64,000 nt of DNA. Origin: Ferruginibacter paludis. Lineage in GTDB: Bacteria; Bacteroidota; Bacteroidia; Chitinophagales; Chitinophagaceae. A program made the translations under genes and the position numbers. The notes beneath the pieces are model-generated. The model saw only the letters and a program-made list of their open reading frames with translations, was not told where the DNA came from and did no database searches. The number at the start of each line of letters is the position of its first letter. Positions within the stretch are counted from its first letter, which is position 1. The stretch covers positions 496,001 through 560,000 of the forward strand of contig NZ_JAUFQJ010000002.1 in assembly GCF_030409685.1 (NCBI RefSeq), given 5' to 3'. Of this stretch, positions 1 through 7,710 are shown piece by piece.

Positions 1-689
1 CGATGACATCAACCGCCACTACTTTCAGTTACATTGTTACTGTTCCCGGAACCTATTTATATGGCTGTACGCCACATTTTGCATTTGGTATGCAGGGTAC
101 CATTACTGTGAGCGGTGTTTTACCCGTACAGTTCGGCTCGTTTGCTGTTTCAAACGCAGATGCCAAAGCACTGGTACAATGGCAAACGTTTTCAGAACAG
201 CATACTGATTATTTTTCTATCAGGAAAAGCACAGACGCTACCAGTTTTTATGAAGTGGGAAGAGTAGAAGCTACTGGTAATTCAAACACGCCGCAATTGT
301 ATAATTTCACAGATACCGACCTTGGAAATATCAATAAATTTCTCTACTACGAAATTGTTACCGTAGATCTTGATGGAAGAGAAACATTCTCACCCATAAA
401 AATGCTGCGTAATAACGCAGTCGTAAAGCAGGATCTGATTGTAAGCCTGAGTCCGAATCCTATTTCAAGACCGGGACAGCTACAGCTAAAATTTAATGCG
501 GATAAACGGGGTACAATGGATGTAACAGTGGTAAATATGTCGGGGCAGGTTGTTGTAAAAACCAAACTGGCTGCATTTTACGGCTTAAATAATGGCCATC
601 TCCATGTATGCGATTTACAAAAGGGTACCTACAACGTAATTTTTATCCTGGCAGGAAAAAAGGAGATAAGAAAACTAGTGGTGCTGTAA
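1..689 (+). CDS. Cupredoxin-like secreted protein, C-terminal part, with T9SS sorting domain (5' partial)
   Basis: The reading frame is open to the window edge, so the gene very probably begins upstream; the ATG at position 3 is probably internal. Near the start the protein has the end of a blue-copper (plastocyanin-type) fold: the motif YGCTPHFAFGMQG carries the Cys-His-Met triad that, with an upstream His, binds type 1 copper. A middle beta-rich region of about 100 residues follows. The last 80 residues (SLSPNPI onward, ending KLVVL) look like a type IX secretion sorting domain, so the protein should be exported and anchored or released at the cell surface. The upstream copper ligand and signal peptide lie outside the window. 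A role in electron transfer or copper handling is inferred only from the motif. Confidence 0.75.
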   Translation, partial: MTSTATTFSYIVTVPGTYLYGCTPHFAFGMQGTITVSGVLPVQFGSFAVSNADAKALVQWQTFSEQHTDYFSIRKSTDATSFYEVGRVEATGNSNTPQLYNFTDTDLGNINKFLYYEIVTVDLDGRETFSPIKMLRNNAVVKQDLIVSLSPNPISRPGQLQLKFNADKRGTMDVTVVNMSGQVVVKTKLAAFYGLNNGHLHVCDLQKGTYNVIFILAGKKEIRKLVVL

Positions 690-789
690 TATAAAATTGC
701 TCCGAAATCATTTTCTGCTATTTTTTAAGATGATGGCACATTATTTTCTAAAAAGTGGTAAATTGTTTAATAATAAAAAATAATTTGCC

Positions 790-1197
790 ATGATAAAATT
801 CCACGACATTAAAGTAGGTGATTACCTGCTGGCCGATAACGACGGCGATACATTACAGGGAGAAGTAACTGACCTGAACGGAGACGAAAAACAGGTATGT
901 GTTGATACCGGAACACAGGAGTTCTGGTTTGAGACCAGCCAGCTGCAACCTATTCCCCTTGATGAGGACCAATTAGCCCGGCTCAAATTCACAAAGCAGG
1001 AAAACGAAGACGGCAGTGTAAAATTTATGAAAGGCGCTTTCCGGATTTTATTGCATGCGAAGGGGGACTTCTCCAATATGGAAATTTGGTACCGCGATGA
1101 AAGAAGACATATCATTCAGCCATTAAGTGTTCACCAGTTGCAGAACCATTTTTATGAAATGACTAAAGTTCATCTGAATGATGAAGTATTTAGTTAA
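790..1197 (+). CDS. Conserved hypothetical protein, 135 aa
   Basis: This is a soluble, acidic protein of 135 residues with no signal peptide or membrane segment. The N-terminal half (KVGDYLLADNDGDTLQGEV) reads like a small beta-barrel with a charged loop. The C-terminal half contains a FEMTK/NHFYEMT-like helix. I do not recognise an enzymatic motif. It stands alone, followed within 15 bases by a strong bidirectional terminator, so it is probably monocistronic. The ATG at 790 is the first in frame. The name is limited to hypothetical; similar short proteins occur in Bacteroidota, but the family is not identified here. Confidence 0.7.
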   Translation: MIKFHDIKVGDYLLADNDGDTLQGEVTDLNGDEKQVCVDTGTQEFWFETSQLQPIPLDEDQLARLKFTKQENEDGSVKFMKGAFRILLHAKGDFSNMEIWYRDERRHIIQPLSVHQLQNHFYEMTKVHLNDEVFS

Positions 1198-1206
1198 TAC
1201 TTAAAT

Positions 1207-1246
1207 TAAAAAGGAAAAGGTTGCATTCGCAACCTTTTCCTTTTTT
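1207..1246. terminator. Strong bidirectional intrinsic terminator
   Basis: A perfect 14-bp stem (AAGGAAAAGGTTGC, loop ATTC, GCAACCTTTTCCTT) is followed by a T-run on the plus strand and preceded by an A-run. It can therefore stop transcription from the 135-aa gene on the left and from the minus-strand lipoprotein gene on the right. Confidence 0.9.
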
Positions 1247-1318
1247 GCATAATTCCGAAATACCCGGAAACCTGCCCAGACCATCACAAACTCCGGGCTG
1301 GATGCCTGCAATTGAATG

Positions 1319-1996
1319 TTATTTTATATCAGCAGACTTTAAAATAGTTTGCTGATCTGTATTGCTGACAATGCCGCTGTAGTTAATATTGATTTTATTG
1401 ACTGACTGTATAAGGCCATATTTTTTGGCATAAAAGCTTTGTACATCACTTGTAATGGCTGAAGCAGGCAGTGGTATTCCAAATGCCGAAACTGCAATTG
1501 TAGACGTAACATGAGTGACATCCGTGTAGGCAATATTGTTAACGGTTTTGCTGATTCCCTTTTCAGCAATGGTATTCACGATGGTTATGGTAAGCGGAAC
1601 GCCTGAGGTTGACACTGAATAATTCTGGCTCCAGGAAGTACCCGCTGCCGCATTATCTTTTAAATAAATATTTTCAAATAAATTACCGCTTAAAGTCGCG
1701 GGCAGGTTTTGAAAATTATAATAGTCACTCCCTGAAAGAAAATAATACTGGTTGGCTCCGCCGCTGTTAGTAAATACATGGTATGCTTTGCTATTAATTG
1801 TACTGTCACGGTCGGTAGAGGTAATCGTATAGTTAGTTGTAACCGACGTTAGATTGTCTGTTAGCGCATAATTCCATGAGCTGTTTGCGGTAAAACTCAT
1901 ATATTTGACAGTATCAGCTGGAGGGGTGACAGTATCTTTTTTACAGGCAGCAATTCCACTGCAAACAACCAATAAGCCAAAAATGATCTTTTTCAT
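1319..1996 (-). CDS. Putative lipoprotein of unknown function, 225 aa
   Basis: The N-terminus is a typical lipoprotein signal: two lysines, a hydrophobic stretch, then the lipobox SGIAAC with Cys18 as the likely lipidated residue, followed by KKD. The mature part is rich in Ser, Thr, Asn and Tyr with many predicted beta strands, a composition common in Bacteroidota surface lipoproteins. No catalytic motif is visible. It is transcribed away from infA, and its start lies 86 bases from the infA start, so the two genes share a divergent promoter region. The function is unknown. Confidence 0.8.
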   Translation of the reverse strand: MKKIIFGLLVVCSGIAACKKDTVTPPADTVKYMSFTANSSWNYALTDNLTSVTTNYTITSTDRDSTINSKAYHVFTNSGGANQYYFLSGSDYYNFQNLPATLSGNLFENIYLKDNAAAGTSWSQNYSVSTSGVPLTITIVNTIAEKGISKTVNNIAYTDVTHVTSTIAVSAFGIPLPASAITSDVQSFYAKKYGLIQSVNKININYSGIVSNTDQQTILKSADIK

Positions 1997-2060
1997 GGGG
2001 AAAAATTGTTTTTAAAAGGTAAATATCTGATTATTTTAATAATAATTGAAATAATCCTCT

Positions 2061-2068
2061 TATCTTTG
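2061..2068 (+). promoter_or_regulatory. Bacteroidota -7 promoter box upstream of infA
   Basis: TATCTTTG matches TAnnTTTG exactly and lies 15 bases before the infA start, so the 5' leader would be very short. I see no well-spaced -33 TTTG, so only the -7 element is claimed. Confidence 0.6.
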
Positions 2069-2082
2069 CGCTCCCAAAATAT

Positions 2083-2301
2083 ATGGCAAAGCAAGCACTC
2101 ATTAAACAAGACGGTACAATTTTAGAAGCGCTGAGCAATGCTATGTTCAAAGTTAAGCTTGAAAACGGACACGAAATACTGGCAACTATTTCAGGTAAAA
2201 TGCGGATGCACTATATCAGAATTTTACCGGGAGATAAGGTAGGCGTGGAAATGAGTCCGTATGATTTGACAAGGGGAAGAATAATTTTCAGGTATAAATA
2301 A
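2083..2301 (+). CDS. infA: Translation initiation factor IF-1
   Basis: This 72-residue protein has the standard IF-1 length and OB fold: [27 protein letters not shown] is followed by [36 protein letters not shown], nearly matching the family consensus. IF-1 binds the ribosomal A site of the 30S subunit with IF-2 and IF-3 during initiation. It opens a seven-gene ribosomal/RNA polymerase block on the plus strand and has its own promoter box just upstream. In many bacteria secY and map lie directly before infA; here an unrelated lipoprotein gene lies there instead, so the spc-type genes must be elsewhere. Confidence 0.97.
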   Translation: MAKQALIKQDGTILEALSNAMFKVKLENGHEILATISGKMRMHYIRILPGDKVGVEMSPYDLTRGRIIFRYK

Positions 2302-2329
2302 CAGGCACTAATAAATAAAAATTAACAAG

Positions 2330-2446
2330 ATGAAGGTTAAAGCTTCCATTAAAAAGAGAAGTGTTGATTGCAAAATTGTACGCAGAAAAGGTGTACTGTT
2401 CGTGATCAACAAAAAAAATCCACGTTTTAAACAAAGACAGGGATAA
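2330..2446 (+). CDS. rpmJ: 50S ribosomal protein L36 (zinc-free type)
   Basis: A 38-residue protein begins with ATG at 2330, 28 bases after infA. It reads [19 protein letters not shown] and ends [12 protein letters not shown], the unmistakable L36 sequence and length. L36 is the smallest protein of the large ribosomal subunit and contacts 23S rRNA. Zinc-binding L36 uses three Cys and one His at positions 11, 14, 27 and 32; here these are Ser, Cys, Asn and Arg, so this is the form without a zinc ribbon. It is too short for ordinary length filters but certain from sequence and context. Confidence 0.96.
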   Translation: MKVKASIKKRSVDCKIVRRKGVLFVINKKNPRFKQRQG

Positions 2447-2504
2447 ATTGATAATGGTGAAAGCCATGTAAAACCAATCAACACATTAACAAACTAATCA
2501 AATT

Positions 2505-2885
2505 ATGGCTCGTATTGCCGGTATAGATTTACCAAAAAACAAAAGAGGCGAAATCGGACTTACCTATATATATGGTATCGGTCGTTCTACTGCTCAGTAT
2601 ATTTTAGACAAAGCTTCTATAAGCTATGATAAAAAAGTGAATGAGTGGAATGATGAAGAACAGACTGCCATTCGTAACGTAATCAACAGTGAGTTTAAAA
2701 CGGAAGGTGCTTTACGCAGTGAAGTGCAGATGAACATTAAGCGTTTGCTTGATATCGCCTGCTATCGTGGTTTGCGTCACCGTAAAGGATTGCCATTGCG
2801 TGGTCAGCGTACCCGTACTAACAGCCGTACCCGTAAGGGCAAACGTAAGACAGTTGCCGGCAAGAAGAAAGTTGCTAAAAAATAA
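2505..2885 (+). CDS. rpsM: 30S ribosomal protein S13
   Basis: The 126-residue sequence starts [20 protein letters not shown] and carries the helix-two-turns-helix segment [13 protein letters not shown]. The tail is very basic ([17 protein letters not shown]), reaching into the P site of the 30S head. Length and sequence are typical. S13 contacts the P-site tRNA and L5 of the large subunit. It lies between rpmJ and rpsK, but the gap to rpsK is unusually long (157 bases) and holds a terminator-like hairpin, so this operon may not be uniformly transcribed. Confidence 0.97.
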   Translation: MARIAGIDLPKNKRGEIGLTYIYGIGRSTAQYILDKASISYDKKVNEWNDEEQTAIRNVINSEFKTEGALRSEVQMNIKRLLDIACYRGLRHRKGLPLRGQRTRTNSRTRKGKRKTVAGKKKVAKK

Positions 2886-2891
2886 TTAACT

Positions 2892-2927
2892 TGATACCAG
2901 GTAGCACTTACCTGGTATCAGTTTTTA
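2892..2927 (+). terminator. Terminator-like hairpin between rpsM and rpsK
   Basis: A perfect 12-bp stem (TGATACCAGGTA, loop GCACT, TACCTGGTATCA) is followed by GTTTTTATAG. This is a good intrinsic terminator shape, yet it sits inside a gene block normally transcribed as one unit. It could be a partial terminator, a processing site or an mRNA-stability element. Confidence 0.7.
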
Positions 2928-3042
2928 TAGACTTAAACACAATTGAACAAACGCCGGATAGCTTATAAGTCAGCAGGAGGGTTTGATCAGTCCTTGTACA
3001 ACAGGGATTTCATTATTTAAAAGATTACCTATTTAAGTTATT

Positions 3043-3450
3043 ATGGCAAAAGCACAAAAGGCTCAAAGCGCAAAAGCAGCCGCAAAAAAAAGAGTAGTAA
3101 AAGTAGATAGCTACGGAGATGCTCACATCGTTGCAAGTTTCAACAACATTATTATCAGTTTAACCAACAAAAATGGCCAGGTTATTTCATGGTCAAGTGC
3201 TGGTAAAATGGGTTTTAAAGGTAGCAAAAAGAATACACCCTATGCAGCCCAGATGGCTGGTGCCGATGCAGCGAAAGTTGCTATGGACGCAGGTTTGAAA
3301 AGAGTGGATGTATTTGTAAAAGGACCAGGTTCAGGCCGTGAAGGTGCTATCAGGTCTTTGTCTCAGTCTGGTATTGAGATTAACATGATTAAGGATGTTA
3401 CGCCTTTACCACACAATGGCTGCCGTCCTCCAAAGAAAAGAAGAGTATAA
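3043..3450 (+). CDS. rpsK: 30S ribosomal protein S11
   Basis: The protein has 135 residues. The N-terminus is a Lys/Ala-rich extension, followed by the conserved core ([18 protein letters not shown]) and the C-terminus [18 protein letters not shown], which is nearly invariant in S11. S11 forms part of the 30S platform near the E site and the mRNA exit. The order rpsM-rpsK-rpsD-rpoA-rplQ is the classical alpha operon. The gene is followed immediately by a nested GC-rich hairpin of a repeat family also seen near ilvC and ilvA. Confidence 0.97.
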   Translation: MAKAQKAQSAKAAAKKRVVKVDSYGDAHIVASFNNIIISLTNKNGQVISWSSAGKMGFKGSKKNTPYAAQMAGADAAKVAMDAGLKRVDVFVKGPGSGREGAIRSLSQSGIEINMIKDVTPLPHNGCRPPKKRRV

Positions 3451-3485
3451 CTCCTGTCCCCTAAAGGGGAATTTTGGAGTTTTGC
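3449..3485 (+). repeat. Nested-hairpin intergenic repeat, copy 1 (rpsK-rpsD gap)
   Basis: The outer arms AACTCC and GGAGTT enclose an inner CCCC-TAAA-GGGG hairpin, followed by TTTTG. The same layout (CTCC, CCCC, short T/A loop, GGGGA, then a G-rich arm) recurs at 17809-17838 and 19496-19527. Here it could also act as a weak terminator between rpsK and rpsD. Confidence 0.6.
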
Positions 3486-3571
3486 TATTGAACATATTTT
3501 ATCAACGGGTGCAACATTTATTTTACGATTTTTTAATGTTGCATCGTCACTAAAAAATCAACTTTATAATT

Positions 3572-4177
3572 ATGGCAAGGTACACAGGCCCAAAAACAAA
3601 GATCTCCAGAATTTTCGGAGAGCCTATTACAGGAAACGGAAAATGGTTAACTAAAAACAGTAACCCTCCGGGAATGCACGGTGCAAACCGCAAACGCAAA
3701 ACTTTAGGCGAATACGCTTTACAGTTACGTGAAAAACAAAAAGCAAAATACACTTATGGTTTGCTGGAAAAACAGTTCCGCAAAACATTTGATGAAGCTG
3801 CAAGAAAGAAAGGTGTAACTGGTGAAAACCTGATTAAATTACTGGAAGCCCGTTTGGATAATGTGGTGTTTCGTATGGGTATTGCTCCAAGCCGCCAGGC
3901 TGCACGTCAGTTGGTTAGTCATAAGCACATCACTGTTAACGGTGATGTATTAAACGTTCCTTCTTATTCAATGAAACCAGGTGAAACTGTTGGATTGAAA
4001 AATAAGAGTGCCGTTAATACGTCTATCACTGGTAATGTTCGTGGAAAAAATACTAAATTCAACTGGATCGATTTTAACGAAACTGAATTGAAAGGTACTT
4101 TCATTGCATACCCTGAAAGAGAAAGCGTTCCTGAAAATATCAAGGAACAGCTGATTGTGGAATTGTACTCTAAGTAA
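3572..4177 (+). CDS. rpsD: 30S ribosomal protein S4
   Basis: The 201-residue protein begins MARYTGPKTKISRIFGEPI. It carries the S4 RNA-binding domain with RLDNVVFRMGIAPSRQAARQLVSHKHITVNG, the most conserved S4 signature. It lacks the N-terminal zinc-knuckle cysteines found in some S4 proteins, as is common in Bacteroidota. S4 is a primary 16S rRNA binder that starts assembly of the 30S body. In E. coli S4 also represses its own operon at the translational level; nothing in this sequence shows whether that holds here. Confidence 0.97.
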   Translation: MARYTGPKTKISRIFGEPITGNGKWLTKNSNPPGMHGANRKRKTLGEYALQLREKQKAKYTYGLLEKQFRKTFDEAARKKGVTGENLIKLLEARLDNVVFRMGIAPSRQAARQLVSHKHITVNGDVLNVPSYSMKPGETVGLKNKSAVNTSITGNVRGKNTKFNWIDFNETELKGTFIAYPERESVPENIKEQLIVELYSK

Positions 4178-4199
4178 TATAGACTGTTTCTGTTTACCG

Positions 4200-4275
4200 T
4201 GAACGGTTGATCGGAGCGATAAAAGTACAAGTGAGTGACACAACTATGATGAGCAAAGCAAAAATGCCCGTCAAA
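4200..4275 (+). repeat. Recurring intergenic element, copy A (rpsD-rpoA gap)
   Basis: This non-coding stretch contains GAGTGACACAACTATGATG (from 4233) followed by GCAAAGCAAAAATGCCCG. A 12-base identical core, GAGTGACACAAC, recurs at 17724 before ilvC, and the GCAAA...AAAATGCC tail recurs at about 25509 before gltD. All three copies lie directly upstream of a gene within a same-strand gene row. Confidence 0.5.
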
Positions 4276-4307
4276 CAAATTTTAAACATTAAAACAACAA
4301 AATACAA

Positions 4308-5303
4308 ATGGCCATTTTAAATTTTGTTAAGCCCGATAAAATTGTTCTGCAAAAAGCAAATGACTTTGAAGCACAATTTGAATTTCGTCCGCTTGAACCT
4401 GGTTATGGTGTAACTATTGGTAACGCTCTTCGCAGGGTTTTATTAAACTCCCTGGAAGGTTATGCAATCATAGGTATCAACATTGTTGGTGCTGACCATG
4501 AGTTTGCAACCATCAAAGGTATTACAGAGGATGTAACCGAAATAATCCTTAACCTTAAGCAGGTTCGTTTTAAAAAGAAGGTTGACCATGAAGTGAGCAG
4601 TGAAAAAATCACGCTTTCTATTAAAAATAAAACAGAGCTTACTGCCGGTAACATCGGTGAAGCTTCATTGTCTTTTGAAGTAATGAATCCTGAACTGGTG
4701 CTTTGCGTAATGGACAGCAGCGCTAAACTGGATATCGAAATTACCATCGGCAAAGGCCGTGGTTATGTTCCTGCAGAAGACAACCAGGATAAGAGCACTC
4801 ATTTTGGATACATTGCGGTGGATGCTATTTATACACCGATCAAAAATGTAAAATATACCATCGAAAATACCCGTGTTGAACAGCGCACGGATTTCGAAAA
4901 ATTAATCATGGAAGTGGTTACAGATGGTACTATTCATCCGGAAGAAGCGGTTAAACAAGCCAGCCGTATTTTGATTCAGCATTTGATGATCATTACTGAT
5001 GAAAATATCACTTTTGACACCAAAGAAGATAAGAAAGAAGACCTGGTTGACGAACAAACTTTACAATTGCGTAAAGTGTTGAAGACCCCATTGGAAGACC
5101 TGGATCTTTCTGTACGTGCCTTTAACTGTTTGAAAGCTGCAAAAATCAATTCATTGAGCGAACTTGTTCAGTACGAACAGGAAGATCTGATGAAATTCAG
5201 AAACTTTGGCCAGAAATCTTTGAGTGAAATTGAGCAAGTGCTTATTGAAAGAGGTCTTGGTTTTGGTATGGATTTGAGCAAGCTGAAATTGGATGACGAA
5301 TAA
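4308..5303 (+). CDS. rpoA: DNA-directed RNA polymerase subunit alpha
   Basis: The 331-residue protein has the expected length and two domains. The N-terminal assembly domain contains EPGYGVTIGNALRRVLLNSLEG, the dimerisation and beta-contact region. The C-terminal domain (about 250-331) includes DLSVRAFNCLKAAKINSLSEL and FGQKSLSEIEQVL, the helix-hairpin-helix part that binds upstream promoter DNA and activators. Alpha dimers nucleate assembly of the core enzyme. The 130-base gap before it holds the recurring element copy A. Confidence 0.98.
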   Translation: MAILNFVKPDKIVLQKANDFEAQFEFRPLEPGYGVTIGNALRRVLLNSLEGYAIIGINIVGADHEFATIKGITEDVTEIILNLKQVRFKKKVDHEVSSEKITLSIKNKTELTAGNIGEASLSFEVMNPELVLCVMDSSAKLDIEITIGKGRGYVPAEDNQDKSTHFGYIAVDAIYTPIKNVKYTIENTRVEQRTDFEKLIMEVVTDGTIHPEEAVKQASRILIQHLMIITDENITFDTKEDKKEDLVDEQTLQLRKVLKTPLEDLDLSVRAFNCLKAAKINSLSELVQYEQEDLMKFRNFGQKSLSEIEQVLIERGLGFGMDLSKLKLDDE

Positions 5304-5316
5304 TAGCAGTCAGCTA

Positions 5317-5349
5317 ACACGAATTTTGAATTAAGAATTACACGAATTT
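5317..5349. repeat. Short direct repeat ACACGAATTT between rpoA and rplQ
   Basis: ACACGAATTT occurs at 5317-5326 and 5340-5349, and its reverse complement AAATTCGTGT occurs at 7267-7276 just before aroQ. No function can be assigned; similar AATTCGTG-type words are scattered in intergenic DNA of this kind of genome. Confidence 0.4.
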
Positions 5350-5409
5350 AATAATTAAGTAGGTTATAAATCCTGACACGGTATAACCGAATTTTAAAAC
5401 AACAACGTC

Positions 5410-5949
5410 ATGCGTCACGGAAATAAGAATAATAATTTAAGCAGAACCGCTTCTCACAGAAAAGCGTTGCTGATGAACCTGGGTTGCCAGCTGATTACTT
5501 TTAAAAGGATCACTACTACATTGGCAAAAGCAAAGGCTTTACGTACTTACATTGAGCCATTGATTACAAAAACTAAACACACAGACACCAAAGAGCAGAT
5601 TATGCACAATCACCGTATTGTGTTTAGTTACCTCAATGACAAAGCTGCTGTTAAGGAATTGTTTACTGTAGTGGCTCCTAAAATTGCAAGTCGCCCGGGT
5701 GGTTATACACGTATCATTAAATTAGGAACCAGGACTGGTGACAATGCTGAAGTAGCAATGATCGAACTGGTTGACTTTAATGAAATTTACGGCAACAGCA
5801 TTGTAAAAGCTGCAGCTGCTGAACCAGCTAAGAAAACAAGACGTAGTGGTGGTGCTAAAAAGAAAGCGGCTGACACTTCATCTGTTGACGAAGCGGTAGA
5901 AGTGAAAGGAGAAGAATCTTCAGAAGATAAAGCGACTCCCGAAGCATAA
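5410..5949 (+). CDS. rplQ: 50S ribosomal protein L17 with C-terminal extension
   Basis: The first 120 or so residues are standard L17 ([24 protein letters not shown] and [25 protein letters not shown]). The total is 179 residues against 127 in E. coli. The extra tail is low-complexity: a basic patch ([12 protein letters not shown]) followed by an acidic one ([19 protein letters not shown]). Extended L17 tails are frequent in Bacteroidota. L17 lies near the peptide exit tunnel of the 50S subunit. It closes the ribosomal block and is followed by a terminator. Confidence 0.96.
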   Translation: MRHGNKNNNLSRTASHRKALLMNLGCQLITFKRITTTLAKAKALRTYIEPLITKTKHTDTKEQIMHNHRIVFSYLNDKAAVKELFTVVAPKIASRPGGYTRIIKLGTRTGDNAEVAMIELVDFNEIYGNSIVKAAAAEPAKKTRRSGGAKKKAADTSSVDEAVEVKGEESSEDKATPEA

Positions 5950-5973
5950 ATGAGTATTTTAAAATTACATATA

Positions 5974-6001
5974 GCTCCGATATTTATATCGGAGCTTTTT
6001 T
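5974..6001 (+). terminator. Intrinsic terminator after rplQ
   Basis: A 10-bp stem GCTCCGATAT/ATATCGGAGC with a minimal loop is followed by TTTTTTAT. It marks the end of the infA-rplQ block. Confidence 0.9.
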
Positions 6002-6119
6002 ATGGAGTCCTGAGAAAGTTGGATTGATTTTAAAAAGCAGGGGATGAATCCACATTGTGAAAAAAATAATTCCATTATCCATCACCGAATCCTTTTCTTT
6101 GCAAAACTTTTGAAAAATA

Positions 6120-7226
6120 ATGGCAGCTACAATTAATAAAAAATCAGCTATTTTATTACTTAAAGACGGCACCGTTTTTTACGGTCACGCTTTTGGGAAA
6201 ATAGGTACTACTACCGGCGAAATTTGTTTTAACACCGGCATGACGGGATACCAGGAAGTATTTACTGACCCGAGTTATTACGGGCAGATACTGATCATGA
6301 ACAATGTGCATGTGGGCAATTATGGTGTTAAAGCAGTGGATGTAGAAAGTGACGGCGTAAAGGTGAAAGGCATCATCGGCAGAAACCTGGAAGAGAAATA
6401 TTCCCGCTTTATGGCGGATGAATCACTGCAGCAATATTTTGAACAACAAAATGTTGTAGCAATTGATGACGTGGATACAAGAGCACTCGTAGCACATGTT
6501 CGCATTCAGGGTGCTATGAATTGCATCATCTCATCTGAAATTACAGACCTTGAAGTATTAAAAGCAGAACTGGATAAAGTACCATCCATGGATGGGCTTG
6601 AACTGGCATCAGTCGTATCTACAAAAGAGGCTTATTTTGCAGGTGACCCCGACAGTAAAATCAGGGTTGCGGTGCTGGATTATGGTATCAAGAAAAATAT
6701 ATTGAATTGTTTGGTTGAAAGAGGTGCTTATGTAAAAGTACACAATGCCAAAACAAGTTTTGAAGAACTGGAATCGTTTAGTCCCAATGGTTATTTTATC
6801 AGCAATGGCCCCGGTGATCCAGCGCCAATGGATTATGCAGTTAAAACAATCAAACAGATCCTGGCATTGGATAAACCTTTGTTTGGCATTTGCCTTGGTC
6901 ATCAGTTACTGGCACTGGCCAATGACATCCCAACTTTTAAAATGCATCATGGACACCGGGGATTAAACCACCCGGTAAAAAATGTAATCAGCGGCAAAAG
7001 CGAGATCACTACACAGAACCATGGCTTTGGTGTAAACCCGGACGCAGTAAGGGCTTCAGCTGATGTTGAGATTACACACCTTAACCTGAATGACGACTCT
7101 ATTGAAGGCATTCGCATGAAAACCAAGCCAGCCTTTTCAGTACAGTACCATCCGGAAGCAACACCGGGACCGCACGATAGCAGGTATTTGTTTGATGAGT
7201 TTATTGCTTCGATTGTAAAAAATTAG
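6120..7226 (+). CDS. carA: Carbamoyl-phosphate synthase small (glutaminase) subunit
   Basis: The 368-residue protein has the CarA N-terminal domain (EICFNTGMTGYQEVFTDPSYYGQI) and a C-terminal class I glutamine amidotransferase. The nucleophile is Cys258 in LFGICLGHQLLALA, and the partner His344 and Glu346 are in VQYHPEATPG. It releases ammonia from glutamine and channels it to CarB for carbamoyl phosphate, used in pyrimidine and arginine synthesis. carB is not in this window, so the two subunits are encoded apart. It begins a new transcription unit after the rplQ terminator. Confidence 0.97.
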   Translation: MAATINKKSAILLLKDGTVFYGHAFGKIGTTTGEICFNTGMTGYQEVFTDPSYYGQILIMNNVHVGNYGVKAVDVESDGVKVKGIIGRNLEEKYSRFMADESLQQYFEQQNVVAIDDVDTRALVAHVRIQGAMNCIISSEITDLEVLKAELDKVPSMDGLELASVVSTKEAYFAGDPDSKIRVAVLDYGIKKNILNCLVERGAYVKVHNAKTSFEELESFSPNGYFISNGPGDPAPMDYAVKTIKQILALDKPLFGICLGHQLLALANDIPTFKMHHGHRGLNHPVKNVISGKSEITTQNHGFGVNPDAVRASADVEITHLNLNDDSIEGIRMKTKPAFSVQYHPEATPGPHDSRYLFDEFIASIVKN

Positions 7227-7293
7227 GAAGAAGGCTGCCTGTTTCAATTGTGTAATTAGTGCTTAAAAATTCGTGTTATAAATTATTCGCATT

Positions 7294-7707
7294 ATGAACA
7301 TTGCCATTATCAACGGACCAAATTTAAACCTGCTGGGTACACGGGAACCTTCTATATATGGCAGTCAGACTTTTGAGCAATACTTTGACGAAATTAAAGT
7401 TCAGTTTCCTGCGGTTGATTTTCATTATTTCCAAAGCAATGTGGAAGGCGAATTGATCAATGAAATTCAGCGGATAGGCTTTACTTATGATGGCATTATT
7501 TTAAACCCGGGCGGCTACACACATACATCTGTTGCTTTGGGAGATGCTATAGCATCTATTACCACACCGGTAGTGGAGGTACATATCAGCAATATTTTTG
7601 GCCGGGAAGATTTCAGAAAGGTATCCCATGTTTCGGCCAAAGCAAAGGGCGTTATCAGCGGACTTGGATTAAAAGGCTATGCGCTGGCGGTGCATTACTT
7701 TCTGTAA
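7294..7707 (+). CDS. aroQ: Type II 3-dehydroquinate dehydratase
   Basis: The 137-residue protein matches the small dodecameric type II enzyme. MNIAIINGPNLNLLGTREPS carries the flexible-loop arginine (Arg17) and is followed by the catalytic Tyr22. LNPGGYTHTSVALGDA forms the substrate pocket, and His97 in VVEVHISNI is the likely general acid. It dehydrates 3-dehydroquinate to 3-dehydroshikimate in the shikimate pathway. It follows carA by 67 bases; an AATTCGTGT word lies in that gap. The next gene is convergent, only three bases after its stop. Confidence 0.96.
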   Translation: MNIAIINGPNLNLLGTREPSIYGSQTFEQYFDEIKVQFPAVDFHYFQSNVEGELINEIQRIGFTYDGIILNPGGYTHTSVALGDAIASITTPVVEVHISNIFGREDFRKVSHVSAKAKGVISGLGLKGYALAVHYFL

Positions 7708-7710
7708 CAA

